A stretch of 64,000 bases of DNA, taken from contig NC_065535.1 in assembly GCF_932294415.1 (NCBI RefSeq), positions 14,465,282 to 14,529,281 on the forward strand. The letters are read 5' to 3'. Made by a program: the position numbers and the translations under genes. This stretch comes from Quercus robur (lineage: Eukaryota; Streptophyta; Magnoliopsida; Fagales; Fagaceae). Below are positions 54,547 through 64,000 of the stretch, in pieces (position 1 is the stretch's first letter; each line of letters begins with the position of its first letter). The notes under the pieces are model-generated. The model worked only from the letters and a program-made list of their open reading frames with translations, did not search any database and was not told where the DNA came from.

Positions 54547-56405
54547 TCTCCTCTTCTCCTCCTCCTTTCTCATGCATTTGCATCTAATTTTATGTTTTGC
54601 TCTGTTTAACGTGTTTTTGTTTGTTTGTTTTCAGTTTTTGCTTTATTTTGTTTTTCAAAAAAAAAAAAAAATAGAAAAATACAAAAACAGTTTGTATTTT
54701 GTGTACGTTGGTACTTGTGTACCTTGGATAGCCATTGAAACAAAGTTTTTAAACTTTATATCTTTTGTAACTTAGATGAGCACCTCTATGTACAACTAAG
54801 CAAGTGAGCTTTGTGGCTCATGTTTGTGATGAATAAGATTAAGTAATCTCTTGTACTTAACACTCGTATTACTCTTTTTGATTGGAAGGACTAGAAAATC
54901 CTAAGAAAAATACATAAATAACTATCTTACCATTGTTGCCCCGCCAATCATGAAATAACATTTGTATGCTTCGGCATAGTAAAAGTGCAATGTCAAAAGC
55001 TTCGCATCATTAGGTATTTCTTCTCTCTCTCTTATATGCCCATGTGTGATATGCTTAACAAAAGAAAATATGCAAAGAAAAATAAAAATAAAAAAAATCA
55101 AAATGCTTTATATATGATTGCAATCTTGTCTTCTAGAAGATGTGAGAGTTATAGGATGTACCTTGAAGGTGATAATCTCCATCAAGCAATTATGATTGTG
55201 TGTGAGTTAAAATGATTTTCTTATATCTTAAATCGTCATAACACGTAGACATTTATACAATTTTGCGATATTTTTCACACACAACACGTAATATTCTTTA
55301 CTACTCTTGATACATGTGTAAGTACAATGTGATTTGACCATCACAAGGAATACATGTGTTAATGTATGCTTACTAAACTGTCTTGATTTGTTTTTGAAAT
55401 ATAAAATTGGTTAAACTTGTTTAGTGTGTGTGTATGTTTTGGATCTAAATGCTTGTCGTTTTTCTTGATGAGAGATGATTTTGAGAGCTTAAAATATTGT
55501 TTGGATCTTTGGTTCAGTAGCATGCTTTATTGCATTCATGTATGTGTTTTTCTCTTTTTTGAAAAACTATTTTTGAGCAATCTTAACAGCTAGGCTATCT
55601 ATCGAGCCTCTTCATCTTCCTTTCTCGACAACTGTTATCGCAGTTTTGATCTATCGAAGTTTTTGAGAATTTGTCTCGATAGCTTCTCGACAGATTCTTG
55701 ATCCATTGAGAATGTTTCTGTATGCTTGATAGATACTCGATAGCTTCTCGATCCATCAATGTCACTTTGCTATGAACACCTCTCGATAGCTCCTCGATAG
55801 CTTCATCTGGCGAGAATTAAAGCTCAACACCTCTCGATCCATCGAGCTTCGTGTTTTCTATATATATCATAGTTCGATTTTTTCTCTCTCATTTTATTCA
55901 ATCTCTCTCGATAGAAAAATGTCTCTCCCTCTTCCAAACACCTCTCACTCATACTCTTCATCTTCCCCACTTATTCTTTGGCCTCAATAGTGATTTCTCT
56001 CTCTGGTATGATCTTCTCTCTTACATTTATCATGCATTTAATCTCTTTTGACCTAACTTTTGGGGTTTTTGAAAATTTTAGGGTTTTTCAAAATTGATGA
56101 AGTTTTTGTGAAATTTTAGGATGGGTTTTGTTTAAATGATCTTAAATGTTCATGCATTGCATCACTTTTGCATTTTAACAATGTTTCAAGCATTGTAGAT
56201 GTGTGCTCTATATGTTGAAATGATGTGTGCTGGTAGGATTGGATTGGGCTGAACCCATGATGTTTTTATTGTTGTATGTCACATGTTCATGCATTTTTCA
56301 TGCATACGTACCATTTTTTTCTATCTTATTGATATTGATTTATGTTGGTACTTTTCTGTTTGTCCCTTTCTCTCTCTCTCTCTCTCTCTCTCAGTTAATT
56401 GCTCT
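54547..56405 (+). other. Copia spacer between pol and extra ORF, with CTCGATAG motif cluster
   Basis: No gene was seen in this stretch. At 55600-55915, CTCGATAG or its complement and close variants (CTCGACA, TATCGAAG) recur at least seven times. A TATATATAT box lies near 55858-55867, and a CT microsatellite (about 56371-56393) ending in CAG precedes the ATG. The layout suggests a separate leader, perhaps with an intron, for the extra ORF. Confidence 0.45.
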
Positions 56406-57578
56406 ATGGCACCTAAACGTAAGTCTGCTCCGTCCTAGAACCCTCTTTGTTCCGGAGCATCTACTTCTGATTCTACACCCTCTCACGTTCGGTTCCGTGA
56501 TGAGAAGGCCCATACAAACATCTTGGAGAACCTTTCACGACGCAGCATTCATTCAGAACGCTGAGTCATCCTATCAGACTTTTTCGATATTGACCTTCCC
56601 ACTATCTACTACAGTAAGGGTTGGGAGTCACTTTGTGGCATCCCGATCACTTGTCTCTCCGTGATCATAGAAAAGTTTTACTCTAACATGCACAGATTTG
56701 ATTATTCTATACCTCATTTCATTACTCGTGTTTGAGGTACGCGCATTGTAGTCACTCCGGATCTTATATTCGAGGTGCTACATGTCCCAAGGGTAGCGCA
56801 TCTTGACTACCCCAGCTGTGATCATCTTAGGACTGTGTCCAAAGACGAACTCTCGTCTCTCTTCCGTGAGACACCTTCATCTTGGGGTGACCATCAAAAT
56901 ACTCATTTCTTGGGCTTTGCAAAAGGTCCAAGGTTTCTTAATATGGTGATGACATTTGTTCTCCATCCCTTGTCTCACTATAACTCCATTACTGAGCCTC
57001 GTGCTCGATTTTCGTTATCCCTTCTCGAGGGACTCACTATAGATTTTCCCTCTCACTTTATACTCTCCCTTATAGATGTTTATAAGGATACGATAACCTG
57101 TGACAAGCTCATTTTCCTTTCGTCTATCACGCGGATTCTCCACCATGCGTTTGTCTCCTATTCTAAGACTACACACTTCTTTGTCATGTGTGCCATAGAC
57201 ACAGCGACCGTTAGATGGAGCGAGGCCCAGCTTCGACTGAAGCGGCCATGGACCGAGATGGCAACTCCTTTGGCATCTTCAGCTCCATCCACATTTGCTC
57301 CTTTTTCTTCTACGAGTGGTATGACCTTCAAGGCAGTCATGTCGTAGCTTCAGCGCATGGATGCTTGCCTTGACACACTCAATGACGTGTTGTGTCAGGT
57401 GAACACCCGTATCGGTCGTATTGCGCAATGTCAGGCTCGCCTTGATGCCTTTGTGGAGTCTCTCTCTCCTTCTCCAGAGGCATTTGAGGATGAGGACGAT
57501 GATGGTGATTCTGACAATGACGATGATGATAAGAATGTGGATGCTAGCTCTTTCGGTGACTACGAGTTGACTGCTTGA
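56406..57578 (+). pseudogene. Copia extra ORF ('putative plant transposon protein'-like), several stops
   Basis: The frame opens MAPKRKSAPS and then meets a TAG. It continues with STPSHVRFRDEKAHTNILE, IHSER (TGA) VILSDFFDID, HFITRV (TGA) GTRIVVTPDLIFEVLHVPRV, FAKGPRFLNMVMTFVLHPL and SHFILSLIDVYKDT. A last segment after another TAG has QRMDACLDTLNDVLCQVNTR and an acidic EDEDDDGDSDNDDDD tail. This resembles the plant family named 'putative plant transposon protein', found downstream of pol in SIRE-like copia elements; its role is unknown. It lies on the same strand as pol, unlike the antisense genes of A and C. Confidence 0.65.
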
Positions 57579-57805
57579 GTTACTTGTCCTTTGTCATTCG
57601 TGACAAAAATGGGAAGTAGTTTTGGGTATGAAAGTAGTCATGTTCTTAAGGGGAGAGTTAGTATAGGAGATTTTTTTTGTTAGGGGGAGTGTTTTTTTTT
57701 TTTTTTTTTTTTGAGGGATGTAGTAAGGACTTTTTGTATCTTTTCTTTTCTCTTCTTTTTAGATACATTGTTCTTATTTTGTGATAGCAAACCTTATACT
57801 CATTT

Positions 57806-57843
<38 letters not shown>

Positions 57844-58165
57844 AGGTTGTTATTACATTCTTTCACCGATCTCTTCATGTGTTGTTTCTTTTCTCTCTTT
57901 ATGCACATGCTTCTTATTTATTGTATGCAATCTTTTATTTCTATTTCACACTAAGATGCCGTGATGAGTTTTGTTTAAAGTGTTTCAGAAATACAGGTTG
58001 TTAAAGTCTTTCTTGCCATGAACTCCTTGCAAAGTTTTTCAAGAGTTTGTGTTAGGATAGATTTTATTGTATTTAGCAAGTGAGTATGAGTTGAGTGATT
58101 TATGACTTCTCTCATATGTTCATTTGTTTGCTATGGTTTTGTCATAGATTGCCAAAGGGGGAGAT
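57579..58165 (+). other. Copia 3' untranslated region and polypurine tract
   Basis: T-rich sequence with T runs, a (TA)n microsatellite (about 57808-57841) and finally the polypurine tract CAAAGGGGGAGAT next to the LTR. Confidence 0.6.
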
Positions 58166-59035
58166 TGTTAGGACATATGTGAATCATGTTAGGAACATAT
58201 GTCATCTAGAACTGGCTAATCCTTAGACAAAACGCACTTTACTTGTACTTGTTTGGATCTAGGATGTGTTTAATACTTCAAGAAGTAAGAGTTCAAGTCC
58301 AAGTGTTAAAACTATGCAAATTTGTCCAAGAATCAAGTGAAGAAGTGCTGTATTTTGAAACTCGACAGATAGCATCTATCAAGTTTTAAAAGGGATCTTT
58401 AGCACGATGCTCGACAACTGTTTGATAGATAACCTATCTATCGAGATTTACAAAAATCAATTTTTTCAGATCTGATTTCACATATATCCATGTATACATG
58501 TTTAGACTTTTTTTTCTCACAACCCTAAATATATATAAGGATTATTTTAAGGACCATCACAGTTGATGCAACTTAATGAAAAAGTTTTTCACAAGCATAT
58601 TGTGACCAGAGACATATGCCTTAGTTCATCTTTCTCTTGAAGAAGCTGCTGCGTTTGTATGCCGTAGGGTTTTGTAACCAAAGAGTTTCGTGATCTTCAT
58701 CGTGTTGATGAACTGAAGAACTTTGCAGCCAACATCCTTCTCAAGTTGTTGGTTAGTCACGTACTGTGAGCCGTGCATTGAAAATGAGAGATTGTCATTA
58801 CAGAACAAGTCCAATTAGGTATTGGGGTAAGGGTTCGACTGTAAGTTGGTATAAGGTACTGAGATTCCTTTATTTGTAACCGCTTGTTGTAATAATAGTG
58901 GATTTTCGGGAGTGTTGACCTTAAAATCACCCCGTGGGGTTTTGCCTTAGAGGTTTTCTCTATTCGTAAACAAATCACTACCACGCGTTAATTGGTTAAT
59001 TTATCACAAGGGATCAATACATTCTTGGCCTATCA
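58166..59035 (+). repeat. Copia 3' LTR
   Basis: The 870-bp sequence begins TGTTAGGACATATG directly after the polypurine tract and ends CCTATCA. It contains CTATCTATCGAG and CTCGACA motifs like those in the element's spacer. The 5' LTR is not in the window, so a target duplication cannot be tested; the flank ATAAC is a candidate. Confidence 0.75.
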
Positions 59036-59225
59036 ATAACTAAACTAAAATTATTAATTCAATTTCTTTTTAGATTTTTAATGTCATAAATTTTGTTTAT
59101 GTAAGTCATATATTATTTAGTAGTTGAAAGATCTATAAATTTCATATAATTAAAAAAAATTGAATTTTTTATTGAGCACTTATGTTGTATTTATAATGTA
59201 CTTTTTTTTAAGTACTTTTATATTC
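59036..59225. repeat. Dispersed repeat copy (partner at 33806) between copia LTR and element C
   Basis: The first about 175 bp are nearly identical to 33806-33985. The copia insertion appears to have landed inside a copy of this repeat. The last five bases TATTC may be the left target duplication of element C. Confidence 0.75.
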
Positions 59226-59735
59226 TGATGAAGTGCAGATTCATCAGTCGTTGTGTGTGCGTCCAGATGGAGCCGTTCTTTTGCTTATGTCACCCTGAAA
59301 ATGGTAATGTAACTCCCTTAAGGTGGTCACCGGTGTGGTGCCTGCCACAACGTCTCCGATGCCAAAATCAGTATAAAAGAGTTTTTAAGAAATAACAGAT
59401 TATTAGAATAATTAGCACTATTCTTAGGTGTCTGTGTACCTTGTGCTGGTGCTTGTGAGGGCCTTATATATGTTTCTACAGCCCCTAGCCGTTGTGGCAG
59501 TTATTGTGGCTTTAATGTCTTTCTTGGTAACGCCTTGTGCTCAATAGTATGGACTTCAATGGGCTTCCAACGGTCCATACAACTGTTTTTGTAACCGTCC
59601 GAGGTATTATTGCCCGTATTGAATGGTTTTGCTACCTTCGTCAATGATGTGGACATTTGATCAGCTCGTCCTAGGGGATGACCTCGTTGGTAACGATGAT
59701 ATCATCCAAGGAAGTTGAGTTCGTCAGCCCCATCA
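59226..59735 (-). repeat. Element C 3' LTR
   Basis: The 510-bp sequence begins TGATGAAGTGC and ends CCCCATCA, followed by GCTGCCCCCCAAGC (polypurine tract complement). It shares ACCGGTGTGGTGCC with the LTR of element A. The second LTR is outside the window. Confidence 0.7.
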
Positions 59736-60049
59736 GCTGCCCCCCAAGCTCTGTGGTTGTCTGTGTGGTGGCGATCACCAAGAGGTGAATTTTTTTTTTG
59801 TCTCTTGGGATTTCCCTCCGTATTCAATGCGTAGTGGTGGCACTAGGAGTGTTGTGGCCACGTGGCACAACCTGAAGGGTGGTTTTAATGCACCACTCCA
59901 TGTGACTCTCGGATTTCCCGCTGTTTTTTTTCAATTTTCTGTGCTTAACTTTTTAAACTTCCTACCTTCTCTTTCTTCCTCACTTTTCACTTTCCCTTTT
60001 GCTCTGTGTTTTCCGAGTTGCCATTGCTGACCTCTTGCTGCCATTGTTG

Positions 60050-62390
60050 CTATGAACCTTCTGCGTTTTGCCCTCTCTCTCCACCGCTATTGAGGTATGG
60101 CTTCTTTCCTCCCACTGTTTTTCTTTAAGTAGATAAATCTGTGGCAATTTTCGATTTTTCTTTGGCTTTTCTGTGTTTTTTTTTTTTTGTTGTTTTGGTC
60201 TTTCTAGGATTTTTACCCTTCTTCTTCTTTGAGTCCTATGCTTAGTAGCTCTGAGGTTAGGGCCCTTTGTCCCTCTGTCTCTTTCCTTTTTGCCCGTTTA
60301 GAGGGGTCTTTAGGTATTTTCCCATATCTCAAGAAATTCGTGTTAGAGGGTAGTGGCTTCTGTATAGTATTGGGTGACTTGCTACTGTTGCTTTGTCAAT
60401 CAATCGATTGGTTTGAGGCTTTGATAAGGGAGCAGGGAGTGATGTCAGAGGTGAGGTCGAGTGAGTTAGAGACTGGGTTATCATCTAGTGATAGACCCAT
60501 GGAGGGGGATACTGCCGTCTCTGCCCCTCGAGAGGTTAGGGCTTTTCATGCTCTCCAGAAGGAGTGTGGTTAAGACGACGAAACACTCTCTAGGTTTAAG
60601 GACAGATTTCAATTCCCAGATAGGGTTAGGGTCCGTTTACCTAGTGAGGAGGATCGGGCTTGCCACTTCTTCCCTGGGGAGGCATGCTTCGACGTGGCTG
60701 CTTTTCTTTGTGGGCTTAGGTTCCCCGTCCATCCCTTTATCATGGAGTTGTTGGGCCACTTCGGTATTGCTCCTGGGAAACTTATGTCCAATTCATGGAG
60801 GATAGTGGTCAGCTGTATGGGGATATGGCTGGTTGCTACCAGACGGAGATATGATCAGGGTGGACGAGCTCATCTACCTGTACCATTTGAAAGCGTCTAA
60901 GGAATATGGGTATTATGAGCTGGTGCCATGGGAGAGGAGGACTAGGATCGTCTAGAATCTTCCCTCATCATTCAGATATTAGAAGTCCCGGTTCTTTTTT
61001 GTGTTCGGAGACGATTGGGAGACTCCCTCTAACGAAGTTTGGGGTGATCTCCTAAGGCTGCTCCATTGGTGGAGTACCCCGAATTTAGGTGTGTCATTAT
61101 TCCTCCTAGCTTCTTAATTTTCTTTGTTTATTTGTTGTCACTTAACTCTTTTGCCCGTTGTCTTGTGCAGTTAAAAGACGACCTAAGCTTAAAAGTAGGT
61201 ACAAGGGACGTGTTGAGAAGGCAATCAAGTACGCAAAGACAATCGAGGACTTTGATGATCTGGTGGATCCACGAACTCTTGCCTTCTACTGCCTTGGTCT
61301 TGAACCATTTGCTTTTGTCCTGCAAAACTTGGATATTGAAGAAAAAAAGAGTAAGTGTTAGGCTCGTCCATATTGATCTTGTTGCTCTTTTCTTTTCTTT
61401 TCTTTTCTTTTTTTTAAAGTGTTCTCCTTTTGCAAGAATGACTACTAAATTTAACCAGGGAATGTATGCCCGGATGAGGACTAAGAAGAATGAGTTGCTG
61501 TCCAATCTTGGGACCAAAGGTGTGCGAGTGATGGAAAAGGGGATTCCAGTCACTATAGCAACACCGCCCACTCCTGCTGTCAAATCGGCGAGGACGGCTT
61601 CCCCGGCCACTTCAATTGAGGAGATTCCTCCTCAACAGAGTAAAGGCAGAGGACCGGGGATAAGCAAAAGGAGAAAGTTGACTCCTAGTCTTCTAACGTT
61701 TGGGATGATGCTGAGGTGGCACAAGCTCGGGCACAAGACATTTTTACCGCCGATGATATGAAGGTGTTTTCGGGAGTGTTGGCCAACGAGGTTATGGGTC
61801 ATCATCTCCACAAGCTTGTACATGTATAGTATTTATGTGATCTTACCTTTTTCTTCCTTTTGTGTCGTCTCTAACATTAGTTCTCAATTTTCTGGTGCTT
61901 GGGGAGAGCATTTATATCACTTCCGAGTACCTTACTCAGGAAGCAAAGATTACCTCGTCAGTGTCTAGGCTGGAGGCTCTGGAGGTGGAAAATTCTAAAT
62001 TGAAGAAGGATTTGATTACTACTATGGACGAGGCCAACTTCGTCAAGGAGAAAGTTAAGTATCTGGGAGATGACCTTAGGGCGGAGAGGCAGCTCATGTT
62101 GGAAAAGGACGAACAACTCCTAGCTGCTCGGGAGAAGCTGAAGGTCATTGCTGTAAAGGCCGTCGAGGGTTTCCAGCAAACTGAGGAGTACAGTACTATG
62201 CTCTTTAGTTGGTACTTCAAGGGCTTCGAGCTTCTTCGTTGGTACATTATCAAACATCCCATTGGAGTAGACCTCGAGAATCTTGATATGGAAGTGGTTG
62301 ATCAAGAGATGGCGGCAGATGAGGTTGCTCAATCTACTGCTCCTAAAGCTACTCCCGGGGACACTCCTATGCCTTCTGTCGAGCCGGAAT
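60050..62390 (+). pseudogene. Antisense gene of element C, same layout as in element A, broken
   Basis: A leader intron is likely at 60095-60207 (GTATGG...CTAG), with ATG at 60238 (MLSSSEVRALCPS). An in-frame TAA (60571-60573) precedes FKDRFQFPDRVRVRLPSEED and the core CGLRFPVHPFIMELLGHFGI ... SNSWR, which aligns with VGLRFP...SPNAWR of element A. A frameshift follows near 60840 and a TAG near 60953. A GT-AG intron is likely from about 61089 to 61170. The next exon has KRRPKLKSRYKGRVEKAIKY and ends at a GTAAGT donor near 61351. A basic segment (GRGPGISKRRK) and a C-terminal coiled coil (SSVSRLEALEVENSKLKKDL onward, 61950-62170) follow. Function is unknown; this copy is dead. Confidence 0.68.
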
Positions 62391-62730
62391 TTTGTTACTT
62401 AGCACCTTTTTTTATCATGACTTACACTCTTTTAAGGGATCTTGCCATCATTTGGCCTCGTTAGTAACTTACATCCGTCTAGGCGGAATCTTGTTACTTA
62501 ATCATTTTTTTTTTCTTTTGGTGACTTACACCCTTTTAAGGGATCTTGTCATCTTTTGGCTTCGTTAGTAACTTACATCCGTCTAGGTGGAATCTTGTTA
62601 TTTAGCAATTTTTTTTTTCTTTTCATGACTTACACCCTCTTAAGGGATCTTGCCATCTTTTGGCTTCGTCAGTAACTTACATCCGTCTAGGCGGAATCTT
62701 GTTACTTAGCCATTTCTTTCTTTTCATGAC
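62388..62730. repeat. 104-bp tandem repeat in element C
   Basis: About 3.3 units, with CCGTCTAGG at 62475, 62579 and 62683. Each unit has two small palindromes, CCCTTTTAAGGG (or a variant) and TCCG-TCTAGG-CGGA. The array lies between the antisense gene and the end of pol, as in element A. Confidence 0.85.
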
Positions 62731-62813
62731 TTTCAAAAGACTTGCTTGCACTAACACATTGGCTGAATAGTTCTTTTATTACTTTCAAGAATGAATACAT
62801 TTTTCAGTTACAT

Positions 62814-64000
62814 TTATTGGTGGTACTTCTTCAAATGCTCGATGTTCCATGGTCGTGGGAGCCTCTATCTATCTATGGTCTCTAGGTGATAGCTACCTTG
62901 CTTGAAGTAATGGACGACCCAGTAGGGTCCCTCCCATGTGGGGTCGAGTTTCCCTTAAGCAGGGTTTTTGGTTGCTGGGGTGACTTTGCACAGGACGAGG
63001 TCTCCTATGTCTAGTCGTCTGAGCTTCACCCTCCTGTTGTGATACTCGACCATCTTCTGTTGGTACTTTTTCATCTTATGAGAAGCTCTTTCTCGAACCT
63101 CGTCTACGCAATCCAGGTTGACTCTTAACTGGTCGTCGTTACCCTCTTCCTGGAATATCTCTCGCCTGATGCTAGTTGCTCCTATCTCGACCGAGATTAC
63201 TGCTTCGGTGCCATTAGTGAGTCTGAAGGGGGTTTCTCCTGTTGGTGTCCTTACCGTAGTCTTGTAAGCCTACAAGACATTGGGCAATTCTTTCGACTAG
63301 GCCCCCTTTGTGTTGTCCAACCTGACTTTAATAATCTTGAGTAGTGTCTGATTAGTCACCTCTATTTGTCCATTAGCTCGTGGATGCCCCGGGGATGAGA
63401 ACTGGTTCTTGATCCCTAGGTTTGAACAAAAATCCTTGAAGCCTTGACTGTCGAACTGCCGCCCATTATCTGTTATGATCGTCCGGGGAATCCCGAACCT
63501 ACAAATTATATTCCTCCACACGAAACCCTGGATTCTTGCTTCAGTAATGGTTGCTAATGACTCTGCTTCAACCCAGTTTGTAAAGTAATCAATGGCGACT
63601 AGAAGGAACTTTACATGTCTTTACCTTGAGGCAATGGGTCAACGATGTCAATTCCCCATTGTGCAAATGGCCAGGGGGAGGATATCGTTGTCAGCTTCTC
63701 GGCTGGAAGGCGTTGGACATTGCCAAACCTCTGGCATTTGTCGCACTTCCTGACGAGCTCCCTTGCATCTACCTGCATCGTGGGCCAGAAGTAATCTGTT
63801 TTGACAACTTTACTTACTATGGATCTGGGGCTTGCATGGTCTCCACAAACCCCTTCATAGATCTCTTCGAGAATATACTTGGCTTCCTCTTTGTCGCACT
63901 TCAGGTAAGGCATGGAAAAACCTCTTTTGTATAATGTGTCATTTAGGATCATGAATCTGGCAGCCCTTTTCTGACCTTCCTAGCTTCCTCGGCGTCTTGT
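62814..64000 (-). pseudogene. Element C pol, integrase part, broken
   Basis: Minus-strand segments give TLYKRGFSMPYLKC, the HHCC finger (YEGVCGDH ... CDKCQRFGN) and WPFAQWGIDIVDPLPQG. After a frame change come FGIPRTIITDNGRQFDSQGF and HPRANGQIEVTNQTLLKIIK (integrase Asp and Glu). Beyond KGA, the frame continues through several TAG/TAA stops into TPTGETPFRLTNGTEAVI and ends EHLKKYHQ at 62814. RT and RNase H are outside the window. Confidence 0.85.

Larger units (their letters stand above)
52033..59035 (+). mobile_element. Decayed, 5'-truncated Ty1/copia element (SIRE-like) with extra ORF and 3' LTR
   Basis: In order: the end of the integrase region, RT and RNase H (52033-54546, interrupted by a TIR element); a long spacer; an extra ORF (56406-57578); polypurine tract CAAAGGGGGAGAT (58153-58165); and a 3' LTR (58166-59035). 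No 5' LTR, PBS, gag or integrase core was found. Many stops are explained by C-to-T or G-to-A change (CAA to TAA, CGA to TGA, TGG to TAG/TGA), pointing to old methylated copies. Confidence 0.82.
59226..64000 (-). mobile_element. Element C: Tat-like Ty3/gypsy element, cut by right window edge
   Basis: From the left: 3' LTR (59226-59735), polypurine tract (CTTGGGGGGCAGC on the minus strand), an antisense gene on the plus strand, a tandem array, and the 3' part of pol on the minus strand running off the window. The arrangement copies element A. It is more decayed: pol and the antisense gene each have several stops or frame changes. Confidence 0.85.

Noticed and set aside
1..64000. tRNA, rRNA or snoRNA genes
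   Set aside because: No cloverleaf, A/B-box pair or conserved rRNA segment was recognised by eye. The tRNA-related words found are retroelement primer binding sites. A tRNAscan or Infernal run would be decisive.

Overview
The window is nuclear DNA of a flowering plant, most likely a woody eudicot. The evidence is GT-AG introns in a Zn-alcohol-dehydrogenase-like gene, an acidic F-S-K3 dehydrin, a neutral ceramidase relic, and plant-specific retroelements (Tat-type Ty3/gypsy, SIRE-like Ty1/copia, L1-type LINEs). Some repeat families resemble ones I associate with Fagaceae; that is an impression, not a demonstration. Most of the sequence is transposable element in layers, and only two host genes look intact.

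Layout. 1-3.3 kb: decayed LINE on the minus strand, cut by the window edge. 4.6-6.1 kb: 3' end of a second LINE, split by a hAT-type MITE. 6.8-7.6 kb: another hAT-type element with an 8-bp target duplication. 8.5-19.0 kb: complete Tat-lineage Ty3/gypsy element (element A) on the minus strand, with TSD AAACT and LTRs differing by three substitutions and one indel. 19.7-25.8 kb: intact ten-exon alcohol-dehydrogenase-like gene (+). 26.3-32.4 kb: neutral ceramidase pseudogene (-), convergent with the ADH gene, with a MULE in one intron. 34.2-39.5 kb: non-autonomous LTR element (element B) with apparently identical 613-bp LTRs, TSD GGACT and ten copies of an 81-bp repeat. 40.2-45.4 kb: nested repeats, a long LTR-like sequence and a PIF/Harbinger-like MITE with a CpG-rich core. 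46.7-48.7 kb: intact two-exon dehydrin (-) with DRE/ABRE motifs and a palindromic MULE-MITE in its upstream region. 49.3-51.7 kb: a ceramidase exon copy and Helitron-like repeats. 52.0-59.0 kb: decayed Ty1/copia element, split by a TIR element. 59.2-64.0 kb: a second Tat-type element (element C), cut by the right edge.

The most interesting material is in elements A and C. Both carry, between pol and the 3' LTR, an antisense gene that looks like a normal nuclear gene. In A it has a TATA box, an intron before the ATG, three coding introns whose phases fit, a GLRFP-type domain like the 'putative gypsy type transposon' family, a basic linker and a C-terminal coiled coil. In both elements a tandem array of small hairpins lies exactly where the antisense gene and pol converge. 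In A the pentamer CCGTC/GACGG is heavily over-represented across exons, introns and UTRs of the antisense unit; in the equivalent part of C it is not. This fits a family-specific DNA-binding or anti-silencing module, but that function is inference.

The second point of interest is regulatory. A 166-bp near-perfect palindrome with a 9-bp target duplication places two CCACGTGG G-boxes about 290 and 350 bp upstream of the dehydrin TATA box, and the dehydrin intron carries a further ABRE.
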